Positions 21,087 through 35,239 of a stretch of DNA of 64,000 nucleotides are shown here, in pieces. This stretch comes from Hemerocallis citrina. Its lineage: Eukaryota > Streptophyta > Magnoliopsida > Asparagales > Asphodelaceae. The stretch covers positions 139,456,461 to 139,520,460 of the forward strand of contig CM030361.1 of assembly GCA_017893485.1 (NCBI GenBank). Reading direction: 5' to 3'. The translations under genes and the position numbers were made by a program. The stretch's first letter is position 1. Every line of letters starts with the position of its first letter. Below the pieces are notes generated by a model. The model did not search any database and was not told where the DNA came from. It saw only the letters and a program-made list of their open reading frames with translations.

Positions 21087-24000
21087 TGTAATATCCCGGA
21101 CGGATATTATATTGTATAAATTATTATTTTTAAAGCAAAATATTTTAAATGGGAATTTTTTGGTTTTGCACATGAAAAGTTACCTGGACCTATATACTGG
21201 TAAGTATATACAGGTATTGTATCAGTTTTGTGCGCTTGTACAAAATCCTGAAAAACGCATTTTTGAGAAAAATGTCTGGAAAATCCCGGGCAGACACTGT
21301 AAATTATTATTTTATTATTATTTACTTTTATTACCCAAAATGAAATATTTTTTGTAGATATCACCCGGTTTTGTTGATGAACGTTATCTGTGTGTGTATA
21401 CCAGTCTGTATACATCTGTATTGTATCAAATTGGTACTGGAATCTTCCGGGCTGATAATAAAATTTATTTTATTATTATTTTCAGAATTAAATTATTTTT
21501 TGTACAGATTGTTCGTTTTCATGAATGAAAAATATCTGTATAATCAGATACACGTACGAAATCGAACTGTGTCGATTTCGGGCGTTTAAACAAATCATGT
21601 AGTATGTGATTTTGGAAAATTATATTTTATTTTAGATCCATCATGATGAGATGGAGGGCTAGGATGGATTAGGACTTGATTGTAAAGATTATTTGCAAAA
21701 GAAACATGAATTGTTTCTAACCATAAGAGTTGGACAAGTGGCACTCCTTCTACCCACATACCCCTTCACCCATCTCTTATATAAACACCCCCCCCCCTCT
21801 CCACTCCTTGGCCGGCCACCCCTCCCCTTTCCCATCTCCATTCTCATTTGTTCTCCATTCTTCTCCATCTCTTTCTCATCTCATTTCTCCATTACCTTCT
21901 ACTCTACTTCTTACTAGCTTTAAATTTTAGAAAGAAAAGGGAAGAAAAAGAAAGAGAGAAAGAGAGATTTAAATAGGTTCTATTTCATGAAATTCTTGAA
22001 GAGTTCTCCATAGGAGCAAGGAAGGAGATGGTTTGCTAGCTAGTCCTTCCTACATAGAAAAATCAAGGTGGGGGTTTCTCTACCTTTTTGTATGTTAATT
22101 TGTGTTCTATTTGCTCTCTACTTATGCTTATATGTGTTTATATATGTTGTATGTTGATTAAACCAACTTGGACTAAGTAGTGAGCATATAAGTAGTGATT
22201 TGGATCACAAGGATCCCATGGAAAGATTGAATGGAGGAAATTAATTTAAACACATAAGATTGGATCTTTAGCCTTGTATTTATTATTGTTGTTATTATGG
22301 TTAATTTTGACTACTTGGACTAAAGAAATAAGCATAAGAATGGTTGTTTATAAAAAGAGATTTTCATAGAAGGAAGGTTGGAAGAATGGAACTCACAAAG
22401 AACCCATAAAGATGAGACTTTGAACTTGCTATGTTTATGTTTGTTTCATTAGTTACCTTGTTAAACACAAATTAAACAACTTGGACTAACTACTATGTTC
22501 ATATAAGTTAGTAAGGTGAGAATGGTTACATACCCATTTTGGGGCTTGTAGGACTTTACATGCTAATTAAAAGATAGTATTTTTGTTGTGTGTAGTTTCC
22601 TACTTTATAAGGATCATGTCTTACTAACTTTGGTTCATCAAAAAAAGTAAGTTTTCTTGATGTAGGAATGGTAGGATTGAAGAAAAATAATTCTATTTAT
22701 AACTCAATAAGAGTTGATTATTATTGGAACATGTAATTTGGTAAATTAGTCATTGTAATAAATGGGACATGTAATCCCTAAAGGAAATAAGTTTTGTAAT
22801 AAGTAGTTAGCTTGTCATGCTTGAGTTAGTAAGTAAGATTACCATGCTTGAGATGTGTTAGATCATGCTTGAGTTGGTGACTATGTTAAAAAGAACCCAT
22901 TCATGCTATGTGACATTCTAGTAGCTTATCATGCTTGAGTTAGTAAGTAAGATTACCATGCTTGAGATGTGTTAGATCATGCTTGAGTTGGTGACTATGT
23001 CAAAAAGAACCCATTCATGCTATGTGACATTCTAGTTAGCTTATCATGCTTGAGTTAGTAAGTAGGACTACCATGCTTGAGATGTGTTAGATCATGCTTG
23101 AGTTGGTGACTATGTCAAAAAGAACCCATTCATGCTATGTGACATTCTAGTAGCTTATCATGCTTGAGTTAGTAAGTAAGATTACCATGCTTGAGATGTG
23201 TTAGATCATGCTTGAGTTGGTGACTATGTCAAAAAGAACCCATTCATGCTATGTGACATTCTAGTTAGCTTATCATGCTTGAGTTAGTAAGTAGGACTAC
23301 CATGCTTGAGATGTGTTAGATCATGCTTGAGTTGGTGACTATGTCAAAAAGAACCCATTCATGCCATGTGACATTCTAGTTAGCTTATCATGCTTGAGTT
23401 AGTAAGTAGGACTACCATGCTTGAGATGTGTTAGATCATGCTTGAGTTGGTGACTATGTCAAAAAGAACCCATTCATGCCATGTGACATTCTAGTTAGCT
23501 TATCATGCTTGAGTTAGTAAGTAAGATTACCATGCTTGAGATGTATTAGATCATGCTTGTGTTGTTGTCTATGACAAAAAGGAACCCATTCATGCTATGT
23601 GAAATTCTAGTAAATTATCATGCTTGAGTTAGTGAGTAGGACTACCATGCTTGAGATGTATTAAGTCATGCTTGAGTTGTCGTCTATGTCAAAAAGAACC
23701 CATTCATGCCATGTGACATTCTAGTAGCTTATCATGCTTGAGTTAGTAAGTAGGATTACCATGCTTGAGATGTATTAGATCATGCTTGTGTTGTTGTCTA
23801 TGTCAAAAAGAAACCCATTCATGCTATGTGACATTCTAGCATCTTACCATGCTTGAGTTAGTAAATAGAACTACCATGCTTGAGTTGTGTTAAATCATGC
23901 TTGAGTTGTTGTCTATGTCAAAAAGGAACCCATTCATGCTACGTGACATTCTAGTTAACTTATCATGCTTGAGTAGTGTTAAATCATGCTTAAGTTGTTG

Positions 24001-25861
24001 TCTATGTCAAAAAGGAACCCATGCATGCTATGTGACTTCCTAGTTAACCCATCATGTTTGAGTTGATATGTAGGACTATCATGCTTGAGTAATATTAGAT
24101 CATGCTTGAGTTTGTGTGCTATGTCAAAAGGAGAACTACCATGCTAAAGATTTGTTGTGGTTAATGATTCTAAGAGATGAACCAATGCTCCATGATTGTT
24201 CTAGCCAACTCTTAAAAGGAAACCCATGAAACTAGCTCCATGATGGTTCTAGCTAATTTGATAAGAACCCATTCATGTAGGTTCTATGTGATTCTAGCTC
24301 AACTTGAGAAAGAACTCATGAATCTAGTGTATGTAGTTCTAGTTCAATTTAGGGCAAAAAGAACCCATGAGTTCTAGTAGTGTGAGGTTCCAATTAAAGT
24401 TGGAGCCTATCATGAGAACATTCTTCATCGTCCTTGTATGAGAAATTAATGGATTGAGAAAGTTACTAGTGTGGATAGCTTGGTGAAAGCTCGTCTAGGG
24501 TCTTGTAGCTACCCTAGGGGTCATTGATCATCAAGACTCGCATCTTACCGCCTTGGGAACTAGGATAAAATCTCACCTTGGGCACCGACGGATCTAACTG
24601 GTGTGGGTTAATCGCGGGCCGAGGGCGTTGACGAGATCCAAGTTAGGGGTAGTAATGAATAAGGGAGATCCCGTCGCTAATGTCTTGGATCAATAGGCCA
24701 TAGGGTGGGACCATGATAAAATCAAGAATTTCTTAGTTAAAGTCTCGTAGGTCGTTTAGGTTAGTGACATTTTTAGGTTAGTAACGCATAAAGATTCTTA
24801 CTTAACCTTTACTTATTATTATTTTTGCCGAAGGAAAAGAGTTGGTGTTAAGGGTGATTCCTTATGATCCGATCTATCCTATAGGCCGACACTAGGCGGT
24901 GTTATTGGGTTGTACCTTCCCGTCAAAGGGATACGTACGGTGCCCTCTCACGAGTTGGGAGCACGGGATGCGTATCGCACACTGTTAATTCCTGAAGTGC
25001 CATGATAAGGCGGCGGAGCTAGGGGGATGGACCCCGTAACTTCGTCGGGTCCTTGGCCAGGAGAGAGCGAACAAGCCATAGATCACGGTCTATGAGTTAG
25101 GGGCGACACAGGATAGGCTTTGTATGCTATACTGCGCTCGGAGAGATCCCGTGTTCGTCTGGTTTTTGAGTGAGGTCCGGTGTACCGGGTAGTAGTGGCA
25201 ACATAGACACCATGAGCCTCCTGCATTGGTGGGACTTGACCACGTGTGCAACCTCATCAGTCATGTAGTATCTGTCAGGAACAGGTTGTGTACAATTAGT
25301 AATTCATAACGCGGGTTCAAATCCCTATATTGGAGAAACGGCTTGAGATGGGGCGTATGTAGTATGGGATGCATACTGTTCCGGAGACTTGCTTGCATTA
25401 GAATAGGAGCATCCTAGATAAGTTGACATTGCATTAGATTCTAGTCATTGCACTCACGAACACTTAAACTACACCGACATATTTTACCATATTTTGTATG
25501 TTTGTTTTTGGAGATTCGCTGCTATATGATCAGCCCTTAAGCGTCAGTGAATACTGACGTCCCCACTTCAATAGGTACCGCGGTGTAGAAGTACAGGTAT
25601 TGGATCGTAGTCGTGGATACAGGATCACCAACCGGGAGGACTCCAGTGAAGGCATGGCTTACAAATGAAGTGCCTGATATTGTCATCTTTCATTCTTATG
25701 TACTCTGATGTAATGTGGAATCAATGGAACCACTCGGTCTGTAATATTGTAGTAGTAAAAAGTTTTAAAATTCTCCACAAATCTGTGTATTGTGACTAAT
25801 TGAATGTAAAGGTCCTGGCTCATGTCTCGAATTCTCCATTTAGGAAGTTCGGGGCGTTACA
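21087..25861 (+). repeat. 3' LTR of element C
   Basis: 4,775 bp, almost identical to 14388-19161. Minisatellite copy at about 22810-24140 and hairpin at about 25541-25558. Confidence 0.95.
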
Positions 25862-25866
25862 TTATA

Positions 25867-28706
25867 TGACACTAATGCGCACTTGTTCGGATTCTATGCA
25901 TCCCATACTACATAGGTCCGAGGGCAAGCCCTTAATCGTACTTCATCTTATAGGGTTGAATCCCTAGCTATGACTTAAACTACTACGGTGACTATGGTAA
26001 GTATCCTAGATGTTCTACGATCTATGAGCCCATGTCCAGGAAGTCTAGAGGGGAATCCCACGCACTGACATGACGCATCAAGCAGGCAGACTATGGACAA
26101 TTCAACCTCCGCCATGGAACGATGGCACCACCCGTAGTCGCGAAACACCCCACAAGCGTCGCCATCGGGACGATAATTCCGGAGTAGTGCTCATGCCATG
26201 TCATGACGCATCAAGCAAGCAGTCTGTGAATCACTCTCACACCGCCAATCCGATAGCCCTACTCGTGTTTTTCTCACACTTTCATCACATCACCTCTATG
26301 TATCTAAATCCTTAGTTTACTTGAATCATGAATAAAATCAATCCCTAGAGTTAGCTCTTTCCTCTATTCTATACCGGTCTCAATCAACAACATGACCAAC
26401 TTGGTCTTTCTTCTCAATAATTCAACTTTACAATATTAATTCATTCAATTGCCGGTAATAGGATTTTAGCTACCCTCTAGTTCAAAATCTCATTTTCATG
26501 TCCATAGCATTTGTGTATTCATATTCATAAGACTTTTCATAATTCATCAGGATATTTGATTTTACTTTCATACATAATTTTATATATAAGACAAATAAAT
26601 TCATTTTCTAATTTGTCACATTCATAATTCATTCTTTCCACGTCATTCTCTTATTCTCTTTGCCAATACTAAATCAAACATTTATACCTTCAATTTCCTT
26701 TTTATCAAAAAAAAAAATCTCTTTTCGAACTCTTTTAAACAATACACTTTTCTTTATCCAAAAATACTTTAAACTAACAATTTAGAATAAGTTCTTTCTT
26801 GCAAAAGTCTCGATTAATAACTGAAGTAGAATGATAACTTACAGTAAGGGGGGGTGGAAAGTGTCTGTTTCCTCTCCTATACACTAGGCCAAGGGTTATA
26901 GAAAATTTTTCTCGTGAAATCTGGATATCAATTAAATCGTCAGGACAGTCGACTGTTAAAGCACAGTCGGTCGACTGCTCTACGAGGATTAAAACTCGAA
27001 AATTAAAATAGTTAGGACAGTCGACTGTTAAGACATAGTCGGTCGACTGTTCTGTGATGATTAAAAACTCAAAATTAAAATAGTCAGGACAGTCGACTGT
27101 TAGGACATAGTCGGTCGGCTGTTCTGTGATAATTTAAAACTCGAAAATAAACAGTCTGGACAGTCGACTGTTAATACATATACGGTCGACTGTTTAGTAA
27201 CTAAAGTCCGAAATTTGGAACTTATACAGTAACTCAAGATTTTCAAAATACCACTTAACTCTCATTTTCCATATAAAGTACCTCTTTTTTTTCTACAGCT
27301 GTACATAAAAAAAAATTCACATAATGTTCTATTAACAATTCCCTTTTCAAAGAGACATTTTTCTTGGTTTCTTCCAATCATATTTTAGTTCTTCTTTATT
27401 AGACTAATGAGTTTTTTTTTCCCCTTTTGATTTACACACAAAATGATTATTTCTTGAATTTGGTCTAAATAATAAAATGTTCATTTTTCCCAACAAATAA
27501 CATACAACTTTTAGGATTATTTAGTAACAATCATACTAGCCATAAACATACATAATTTACTAATCAATCTTATTTTAATAACACGGAGATTCTCACCATT
27601 TGTATTTTCACATAAGCATACTTCTTAAATTGCACTTTTCCCACATACACGAATATTTCGACATGGAGAAACATTTATTCTAATTTAGCATGCTAGATCA
27701 ATATCCAAATATCACAACAACAATCATATCTTTCAATCAATTTCACTTAGTCATTTCATGCAATTTCACATATGTTCTATTTTCACCTTAATCATGGTAT
27801 TATCAAAGAGCAATATTTTCACTTATTTATTCTAGCATGATTAGCAGACCACCTAGCATGATACTACTTAGAAGTTAGAGAAAATTGCCCACCTATTTGA
27901 AGAAACAAAAGAAAGAACTCCTAGAAATCTCCTTGAACAAAGAGCGATCCTTCTCCTCCTAGATCGATCCGCAAATTGCCTTCACCTCCTTGTGCTTGAT
28001 GGAACCCGAGCTCCCCTTCTTCTTGTTAATTTGGCCGGCTTCCAAAGGTGCGCACACACACTAGCACACACTCAATCTGTCTCTCACTTTCTCTCAATCT
28101 TTCTCTAACTCTTTATGTTTCTTTCTTTTTCAAGTGCAAAAATGAGTAAATGAGATGGGATATTTATACACATTTTTGAGTGGATTGAATGGCTAGGATT
28201 AGTCAAAATAGTGAAGGATCAAAGGCTAGGATGAGTTTGGGAGTCGTAGCAACCACCCTTGAATGAGATAACCACCTCACCACTACTCTCATCTCTCCCT
28301 CTCTTTGCACTATCCGGCCTACTCCCAAAGGTGCATTTGCACGTGCAAGTGCAATGCACATGCAAACTAGTACCCCTACAAAATTTTGTTCATGCACTTT
28401 TAATTAATTGTTCATTAAGTTGGTCTACATTACAAGTTGGGTTAATTAAAAGAGAATTTAAATTAATTGGGCTCACCAATTGGCCAAAAGACCATGGGCT
28501 CAAGAGAATTAATTAATAAATTATAATGGGCTAGAATTAGGCCTAGGATTTTATTTAGGCTTTAAAAATATATCTTTTAGGAAACAAGGAGAATAATTAA
28601 TAGCTTAGGCTATGAAGAAAATATTTGTCTCTAGAAAAATGCAAATGAAATCACACGTGCAAAACATGTAAAATCCCAAACTCTTATAAAAATTCAGGAT
28701 GTTACA
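25867..28706 (-). repeat. Solo LTR E, second piece
   Basis: Continues the E LTR after element C, starting TGACACTAATGCGC as in the B LTR. It has the 20-bp box at 25895, a 72-bp tandem repeat with palindromes at 26946-27192, and a TATA-like sequence on the minus strand near 28160-28172. Confidence 0.9.
26920..27200. repeat. 72-bp tandem repeat with GTCGACTG palindromes in LTR E
   Basis: Four units with CAGTCGACTG starting at 26946, 27018, 27090 and 27161 (spacing 72, 72, 71). Each has a second GGTCG(A/G)CTG site about 24 bp later. Seven exact GTCGACTG in all. Confidence 0.92.
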
Positions 28707-28879
28707 TTTACAATGAATTAAAACTTTTTATTTACAACATGTTCTTTACAACAGCACGACGGAAGTAAATGAATACAATACAATCTACAAATATGAAAAT
28801 TCTTCATCCTTGCAACGACTCATCATAATGACTTCAAGTCCATGTCGAATCCAGTCCTACAACTAGGAAAATGTGGGCA

Positions 28880-28901
28880 CGTCAGTTGCATACAACTGAC
28901 G
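28880..28901 (-). promoter_or_regulatory. Conserved LTR hairpin, element A
   Basis: Perfect 9-bp stem CGTCAGTTG/CAACTGACG with a 4-nt loop, about 244 nt from the LTR 3' end once E is removed. The 20-bp box is 157 nt further on. Confidence 0.65.
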
Positions 28902-29149
28902 CAATGCTATAATACAGCGATTTTTCTACTTTAGCAAACACAAACTTGAATGCAAACATGAAAAGTGACTATCCTAGTCATGTCAGTGTATGATATGACT
29001 TAATGCCTAATGCAGACATTACACTACGATGATATCAATGCATACTTGTTCAGATTCTATGCATCCCATACTACATAGGTCCGAGGGCAAGCCCTTGACG
29101 TTCTCCGTATTATAGGGTTAAATCACACGCTATACAACCTAATCCAATG

Positions 29150-29490
29150 AATATACTCCAACGCATAGTCACCGAGGAGTCGCACCCCAGGATATTGGAC
29201 CTTACCGACCTACTCCTAGCACACATATAGTAGATTTACCGATCGTATCCTCAGCCAAGAACCCTAGCAAGTCGAACTCCCGCAACTACGGACCTTACCG
29301 GTATATCCCTAGTCCACACACCGTGGATTTACCGGGCATATCCTCTGTCTCGACTATTCCTAGGAACTGCAGTCTCTTTACCGGCCTTTTCGATGATAGA
29401 CGGACATACCCCTAGTCCGTATACATGGATTTACCAGCGTATTCCTCGATCTCGAACCCCTAGGAGTTGCACATTCTTTACCGGACATGT
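29150..29490. repeat. Degenerate repeat of about 110 bp in the element A LTR
   Basis: About three copies built on GATTTACCG, ATATCCTC and CTTTACCGG blocks separated by CCCTAG. Strongly diverged. Confidence 0.5.
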
Positions 29491-31693
29491 TCTTCGTTGT
29501 TTCTATCATATCTTCTTCTAGTGTCTATTCTTAAGTTTTAAACATGAATAATATTACCACCTAGAGCTAGTTTACCCTTCTACTGGTCTTAAACAATACA
29601 CTGAGAATGATAGCTCATTTGGCCACTTCTCAAATTTCAATAATCTCTTTCATCACTTTGCCGGTACTTTGGGTCTCACTTAGCCTCTAGAATCAACACA
29701 TTTCATGTTCAACATCATGGGTTATTCATACACTCATTATTCACATTTTAGAGCTTCATTCACTCATATATTCAATTATTCTCTTGCTCACACAACTCAA
29801 TTATTCGAACAATTAGATTCATTGTCTTATTCAACATTTCGAGCAACCATTCTCTAGTTGGTTTTTCCACCTCTTTTAATAAAATTTTCAATGAAGTTGT
29901 AAATTGACAAACTTTATCTATTACATTCATTGAATGATGTTCAACCTTCAAATTAGTCTTTAACAACTCACATTAACTCACAATACAATTTCTAGAATAC
30001 CTCTAGTCAAAAGAATCAAAATTTTATTCTTAATCAAAATGTAAATTAGTATTTATTTAGTTCTCAACTCCATTTTTTTTATTCAACTCAATCCCCATAT
30101 TTTCTCTTTCATTCACATATTAAACCTCATAATGCAACCCTTGAAAATAATATTTAAATGCCTCTTAATTCTTCATAGGGTACCTCTTACTAACATTCCA
30201 ATTTTAAATCTATTTTTTATATGTTGTAAAAGTTTTAGGATGACTAAATAAAAGACATCACCCCAATGGTATCGAAAAATCATATAAATTCCAATACTAC
30301 CCCAAAAATAGATTTATTAGTTTCATAGAATCATAAATGAGTCTACTACAACTTCGTAGTTAGGATCATCTAAAATCATCCTCAATTACTTCGTCTAAAT
30401 TCATTTGCAAAATAGTAGGTTCAAAATTCAATAACTGCATCTCATGCTACTTGTAAAAATCACAGAAAATTCTATTCTTCATGAAACTTTGTATTCTTTA
30501 GATCAAATTAAAGGTATACAGATATACTATAAATTTGTAGTTATAAGTTTCCCCAAAATATTATATTTATAACCCTGAATTCTTCGAAATCTACAGTAGG
30601 GTCGAAATGTTATACAGACTGCCACTGTTCAAACTTGTAAAATTCATCATCAATTCAATTCTTCATTGAAAATTGATTTCTTAGACTCTAAAGAAAGGTT
30701 AACGCGTCTACTTCAAGTTATTAGTTTTGTCTTTTCTAAAAATACTGCATCTAAGATGCCGTATTGATAACAATCTGAAATGTATACAAATTTCTAGTAA
30801 CTAGCCAACTTTCAACCAGTCCTACGTTTGGATTTTATTAAAATAGTATACGAAATCCAAATATTATGAAATTTTAAGAGGATGTTCTTGATATATACGA
30901 GATGCTCCTATAAAATTTTAGCTCTAGATTCCATCTTGTTTAATGGTTATGACTTTTTGAAGTGCAACTACGACTTAAAACAAAACTTTATGAAAATACC
31001 TTCAAATCAATCATATCATAATTTTACACATTTAATCAACAACAAATAATCATATCATAAGTTATCATGCATCTAACAATTCACACATATCAAGCATTCT
31101 ACTAATAAAACTATATTAGAAAGTTGAAGAAATACCCAACTCAAAGTAGATTTCCTAGCAAATATGAACTCCTAGAAAAGCCCCCAAACCTCCTCGAATC
31201 TGATCCCCAAAGGAAGAATAAAAAATCTAGCAAGCACTTCTGCAGAAAAGGTATGTGAACATTTTTTTTTCAATTTTTTTCATATTGTTTTTCTCTTTGT
31301 TGTTTAGAAGTGGGATGGGGTGTGGTGTATTTAAAGGGATTTAATTAATGGGTATTTAAATAACTTACATCTATTCCAATTAACTACCCACTAACACATC
31401 CCACTCACTCAACTCACCCCTCCACTCACATCTTCTGGCCAGCAATCAAAGAGTGAGAAAAACACGTGCACGTGCGTCAAATGTATGTGCATACTATCTA
31501 TTAAGAGTTTTTTAAATTAACGGTATATGTTATAATATGTAATATGTATTTAATAAAACTAGTTTAAATTAATTAAAATTAGTGTTTTCAGGCACATAAA
31601 AATAAACATAGACACATTGCATAAATTTTATTTTGAAAGAGGACACAACCAACACGTGCACTACAAACACGTACATCGCACGTAATAACAAAT

Positions 31694-31698
31694 ATTAA
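31694..31698. repeat. Target duplication ATTAA of element D (pair 40795-40799)
   Basis: ATTAA directly precedes TGTCACACCCC and directly follows GGGTTACA at 40794. Removing D rejoins the A LTR. Confidence 0.93.
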
Positions 31699-34600
31699 TG
31701 TCACACCCCGCTTTCCAAAAAGAGAATACGGAATACAGATACATGACTAACTCCAGCAAATGATTTTCATCATCCATAAGCTGTCAGGATCTTTACAACA
31801 TTTCACAAGAATAATCAGAGTCGGAAGCAAGAAAAGTCAACCATGCATGCATAACTGAATCAAAATACCAACAGGATTTACTTGAAATAAAATGTATTAA
31901 TATCAAATAAAAAAGATCTGAACAAGTCAATAATCCTGGGTCACATTGCCCAATACAAAAATAATCCATGTAACCAAGTACAGTTGTTCAAGATAAGCAA
32001 CAAGAAATAATAATAATAGCAAGAACTCTAGCCAACTTCAATCTCATATCACCAACTCCATCGGGCAGCTGATCTCCAAAATCTACAATTTAATAAATTG
32101 CAGAGAGAGGAAGAAGAAAACAAAACGTCCGTCGATGCAAGTTACGGGCCGCTTGTAGTGCAGGCACAAGTACAGAAAAGGGTAAACAATTAATATGGAA
32201 TAGACATGATAACAAAATAGAACAACTAGTATGGCAAGATGAACAATTGCAAGTGACATGTATCAAGTTTCAAATGAACAAGTATCATATAAACGAGTAT
32301 CAAGTAGCGAGTTTCAAGTAAACAAGTATCATGCAAACGAGTATCAAGTAACAAGTGTCAAGTATCAAGTATCATGTATCAAGCACGTGTAATAAGTGTC
32401 AGCTGATCAAGTATCATGTACAAGTAACAAGTAATAAGTGTCAAGTGATTATGTTCAAGTCTTGTATTTATTACTAAATAGGTAGCAATTCATGCATCCC
32501 AAACTTTTACCATATGGTTGCTACATTAAAACAATTTCGTTTTAGAATTCTTAGTGGATCATAGAGGGCAGTGTACTCAGGGACAAGCCTCAAGTAATCA
32601 AGTAACAAGTATCAAGTCTCAAGTGTGAAATATCAAGCCTCAAGAGTGAAGTATCAAGCCTCAAGTGTGAAGTATCAAGCCTCAAGTAATCACATAGGAT
32701 CTATAGATCCCTTTCGAGTACACGTTTCTGTATTTTCCACTGTTAGATCTTTCCCTTTAAACCCCGGCTTGATTATTTATTATTATTATTGAACAGGCAT
32801 GTATGTGTCACAACCAGGGCAATTATAACACGGTATAAACAAGTAATAAGTTCAGGTTGAAAGATAAACATGCACAGGTGAAAGACAACACATAAAAGAT
32901 TTGGACGACGAAAATTCTAGTTCAGGACAGCAAGACAGTACTATACTAAATCTGGGATTCCCGTTGCCACGAACACGCAAACCTGGATCCGTCAAATAGT
33001 GTGGAAAATAGACTCTCAGTCCAATCTAGAAAATCTCTATAATTCATATAGTATTTCACAAAAACAAGTCTCAAAATAGGTTTGTATCCAAAAAACGCGT
33101 TCAGCCAGAAATCAGAAGTTTGTATTCATAATCAGAAAAACAGCATCAAAACTTAATAATTAAATCCACAAAAAATCTGGGATACTCCCTAGTATGTTTA
33201 CTAATAGAAAATAAAGTTTCATAATTTTCCAACATAGATAGAATACTCAATTAAATTCAGAAAGGAACAAGGTGCGGCAGTTCTATAAATCTGGAATTAC
33301 AAACACTGCAGTACCAAAACAGCAATATCTAACAAAATATAAATCGAAATTCAGATCCGTCAAAACGGTGATAAAATATATACAATAAGATATAATTCAT
33401 ATTCACAAAGTTTTTATAGACAGCAAATAGAATCAGGTCGAAATTATGTATCTTTACTGAACAGCGAGAAAATTCTGCATGTATAGTAGTTGTTTGCAAG
33501 TATAGAATAGTTTCTAAAAGTTATCAATTAAATCCACAAAAGTTAGGGGTAAATCCCAATAAAATCTAGTTGTAACCTGCAAAATATTGGATCAAAATAT
33601 TATCTTTAGCATCTGTAGAAAAATAAATTACTATACAGAATTCATATAAAACTGGATCTAGAATTTTAAACACATCTATAGTAAAATAGTCATAACTTGC
33701 AACTCATTAATTAAAACTGAGATCTGTCAGAAAATCTGGAAAGTAGACAAAATTCTCTATAATTCATGTTCACAAAATATTTTCATATACTGACCTTAAT
33801 ATGGTCTAAAATACTGAACAAAAAGGGGAATCGGCAAAACAGAAAATATCCTTTATGCACAAAATCAACTAGTTCACATAAAACTCATCCAAAACATAAC
33901 CAAACGTTAAATATGGTGTACAAGATGTCCAAACAATATGGTATAGGGTATTTAGCAAGTCCGCAACAAGTTATACTACTACCAACACATTAAGTATACG
34001 AGATCACACAACAAGTCATGAACAACATGCATGTATACAACAAGAAGTGATCATCCCTAAATTATTTCATGTCGGGGGTGTCATGTGACAACTACGGGCG
34101 GGTCAACACAATAGAGAAAAGATCAACAAGGGGTTTCACACAAGAACTGTTTCTAGAACACAACTACACTACAGGTGGTATTTAGTAGTTGTATTTCTCA
34201 AAGAAAAGAATATAAGTTACTTGCCTGGAACAGACGACGGAAACGGTACAAAAGCGAGAATAACGGGAACGGATTCCTGGGACACGAACTCAACTGAACG
34301 AACTCTGAATCACAAACCACGAACAACAAACAAAAATTCGAGACTACGCACTAACACGCGCAAACTCTCGTGCATGTGCAACCAAGAGAGAGCGAGCAAA
34401 AGAGACAACGGACGGGTCACGGCAACGGCAGCAGCTTGCAGTTGCTGCTTTTGGCTGCTGCTGCCAGGCGTCGGAGTGGGAGGAACACAGCACAGCCGCT
34501 GTGCTGTGTTACTAGCTGAGTGGCAGGGAGAGGGAACCAGGGTCGAGCGGTACCGATGTGGAATGCTGCTGGTGCTGCGGCGCTGGGGTAGGCGGCATAG

Positions 34601-35239
34601 GGGACAGGGCATCGGGGAAAGGCTAGGAGAGATCGGGGATGAAAGCGGGATCGGAAGAGGGTGCAAAGCAGGAGGTCGGGGTGATCGGAGGGATGGGTTT
34701 TGAGACCAGGGTGAAGCACAGGGGGCTAGGTCGGGGGTTGAAGGGAAGTAGGCGGCTTGGGGTTTCGTGAACAGGGAAAGCACAGGAGGTGAATATATAT
34801 AAGGATAGAATATTAAGGTTTAAGTTTTTATTTAGGGTGTTAGGGTGCACAAATGACCATGCGGGTAAGGTCTGATATATATTTTGGGTTGTAGGGTATT
34901 AAAAACAAGGTATAAGGGTTTGGATCCAAAAGAAATGGGTATAGAGCATTCAATGGGTTAGAATAGATCCAAAGAAAAGAGTTGGCACAAAAAAAATGGA
35001 TAAATAAATAGGGCATGATCAAATAAAATAACGGAGATCAAAATAAGAGCTCGATCAAACAAAGACGACAAAAAAAAAGACTATAGGATCAAAAAGGTCA
35101 ATTAAAAGACGACAAAACAAATAATGAATATATTGAGAAGGAAAAACCAATATACGGCCCAAAAAGAGATACAATGAGAAGAATGCACCAAAAAGAAAAA
35201 TACACTCAAAAATACATAAAGTGGAAAATAGGGGTTACA
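31699..35239 (-). repeat. 3' LTR of element D
   Basis: 3,541 bp, TGTCACACCCCGC to GGGGTTACA. It includes degenerate AAGTATC repeats (about 32230-32700) and a GC-rich part at about 34230-34740 that looks open on both strands but whose frames are not kept in the other LTR copy. Confidence 0.9.
32230..32700. repeat. Degenerate AAGTATC / TCAAGCC short tandem repeats
   Basis: Irregular arrays of CAAGTATCA, AACGAGTATCAAGTA (32270-32450) and GTGAAGTATCAAGCCTCAA (32600-32690). Confidence 0.75.

Larger units (their letters stand above)
14388..25861 (+). mobile_element. Element C: very young, giant-LTR, gag-only chromovirus derivative
   Basis: 11,474 bp with LTRs of 4,774 and 4,775 bp and only 1.93 kb of interior. 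By eye the LTRs differ at three places: one extra C in a C-run, T/C at 17155 versus 23848, and A/C at 18520 versus 25220. That points to very recent insertion. The interior holds a primer site, a gag-like ORF with two zinc knuckles, scraps of protease, RT, integrase and chromodomain, and a polypurine tract. It resembles the TR-GAG class of non-autonomous elements and would need pol in trans. Confidence 0.93.
13986..28706 (-). mobile_element. Solo LTR E, split by element C
   Basis: LTR pieces 13986-14387 and 25867-28706 join to 3,242 bp from TGTAACACCCCGAATTCC to GATGTTACA, flanked by TTTAC. No interior or second LTR exists, so it is a solo LTR, the usual product of LTR-LTR recombination. It is similar to the B LTR along much of its length, which sets its minus orientation. 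Confidence 0.9.
28712..31698 (-). repeat. Right LTR of element A, piece 2
   Basis: Continues 13910-13985 after E and stops where D inserted; resumes at 40800. Together 76 + 2987 + 512 bp give about 3.57 kb. It has the hairpin at 28880 and the 20-bp box at 29058. The rest is AT-rich and non-coding, with a TATA-like sequence on the minus strand near 31324-31332. Confidence 0.85.

Noticed and set aside
34221..34783. Long GC-rich reading frames on both strands in the D LTR
   Set aside because: The frames are broken in the other LTR copy (39940-40270) and show no protein features; an effect of GC richness.
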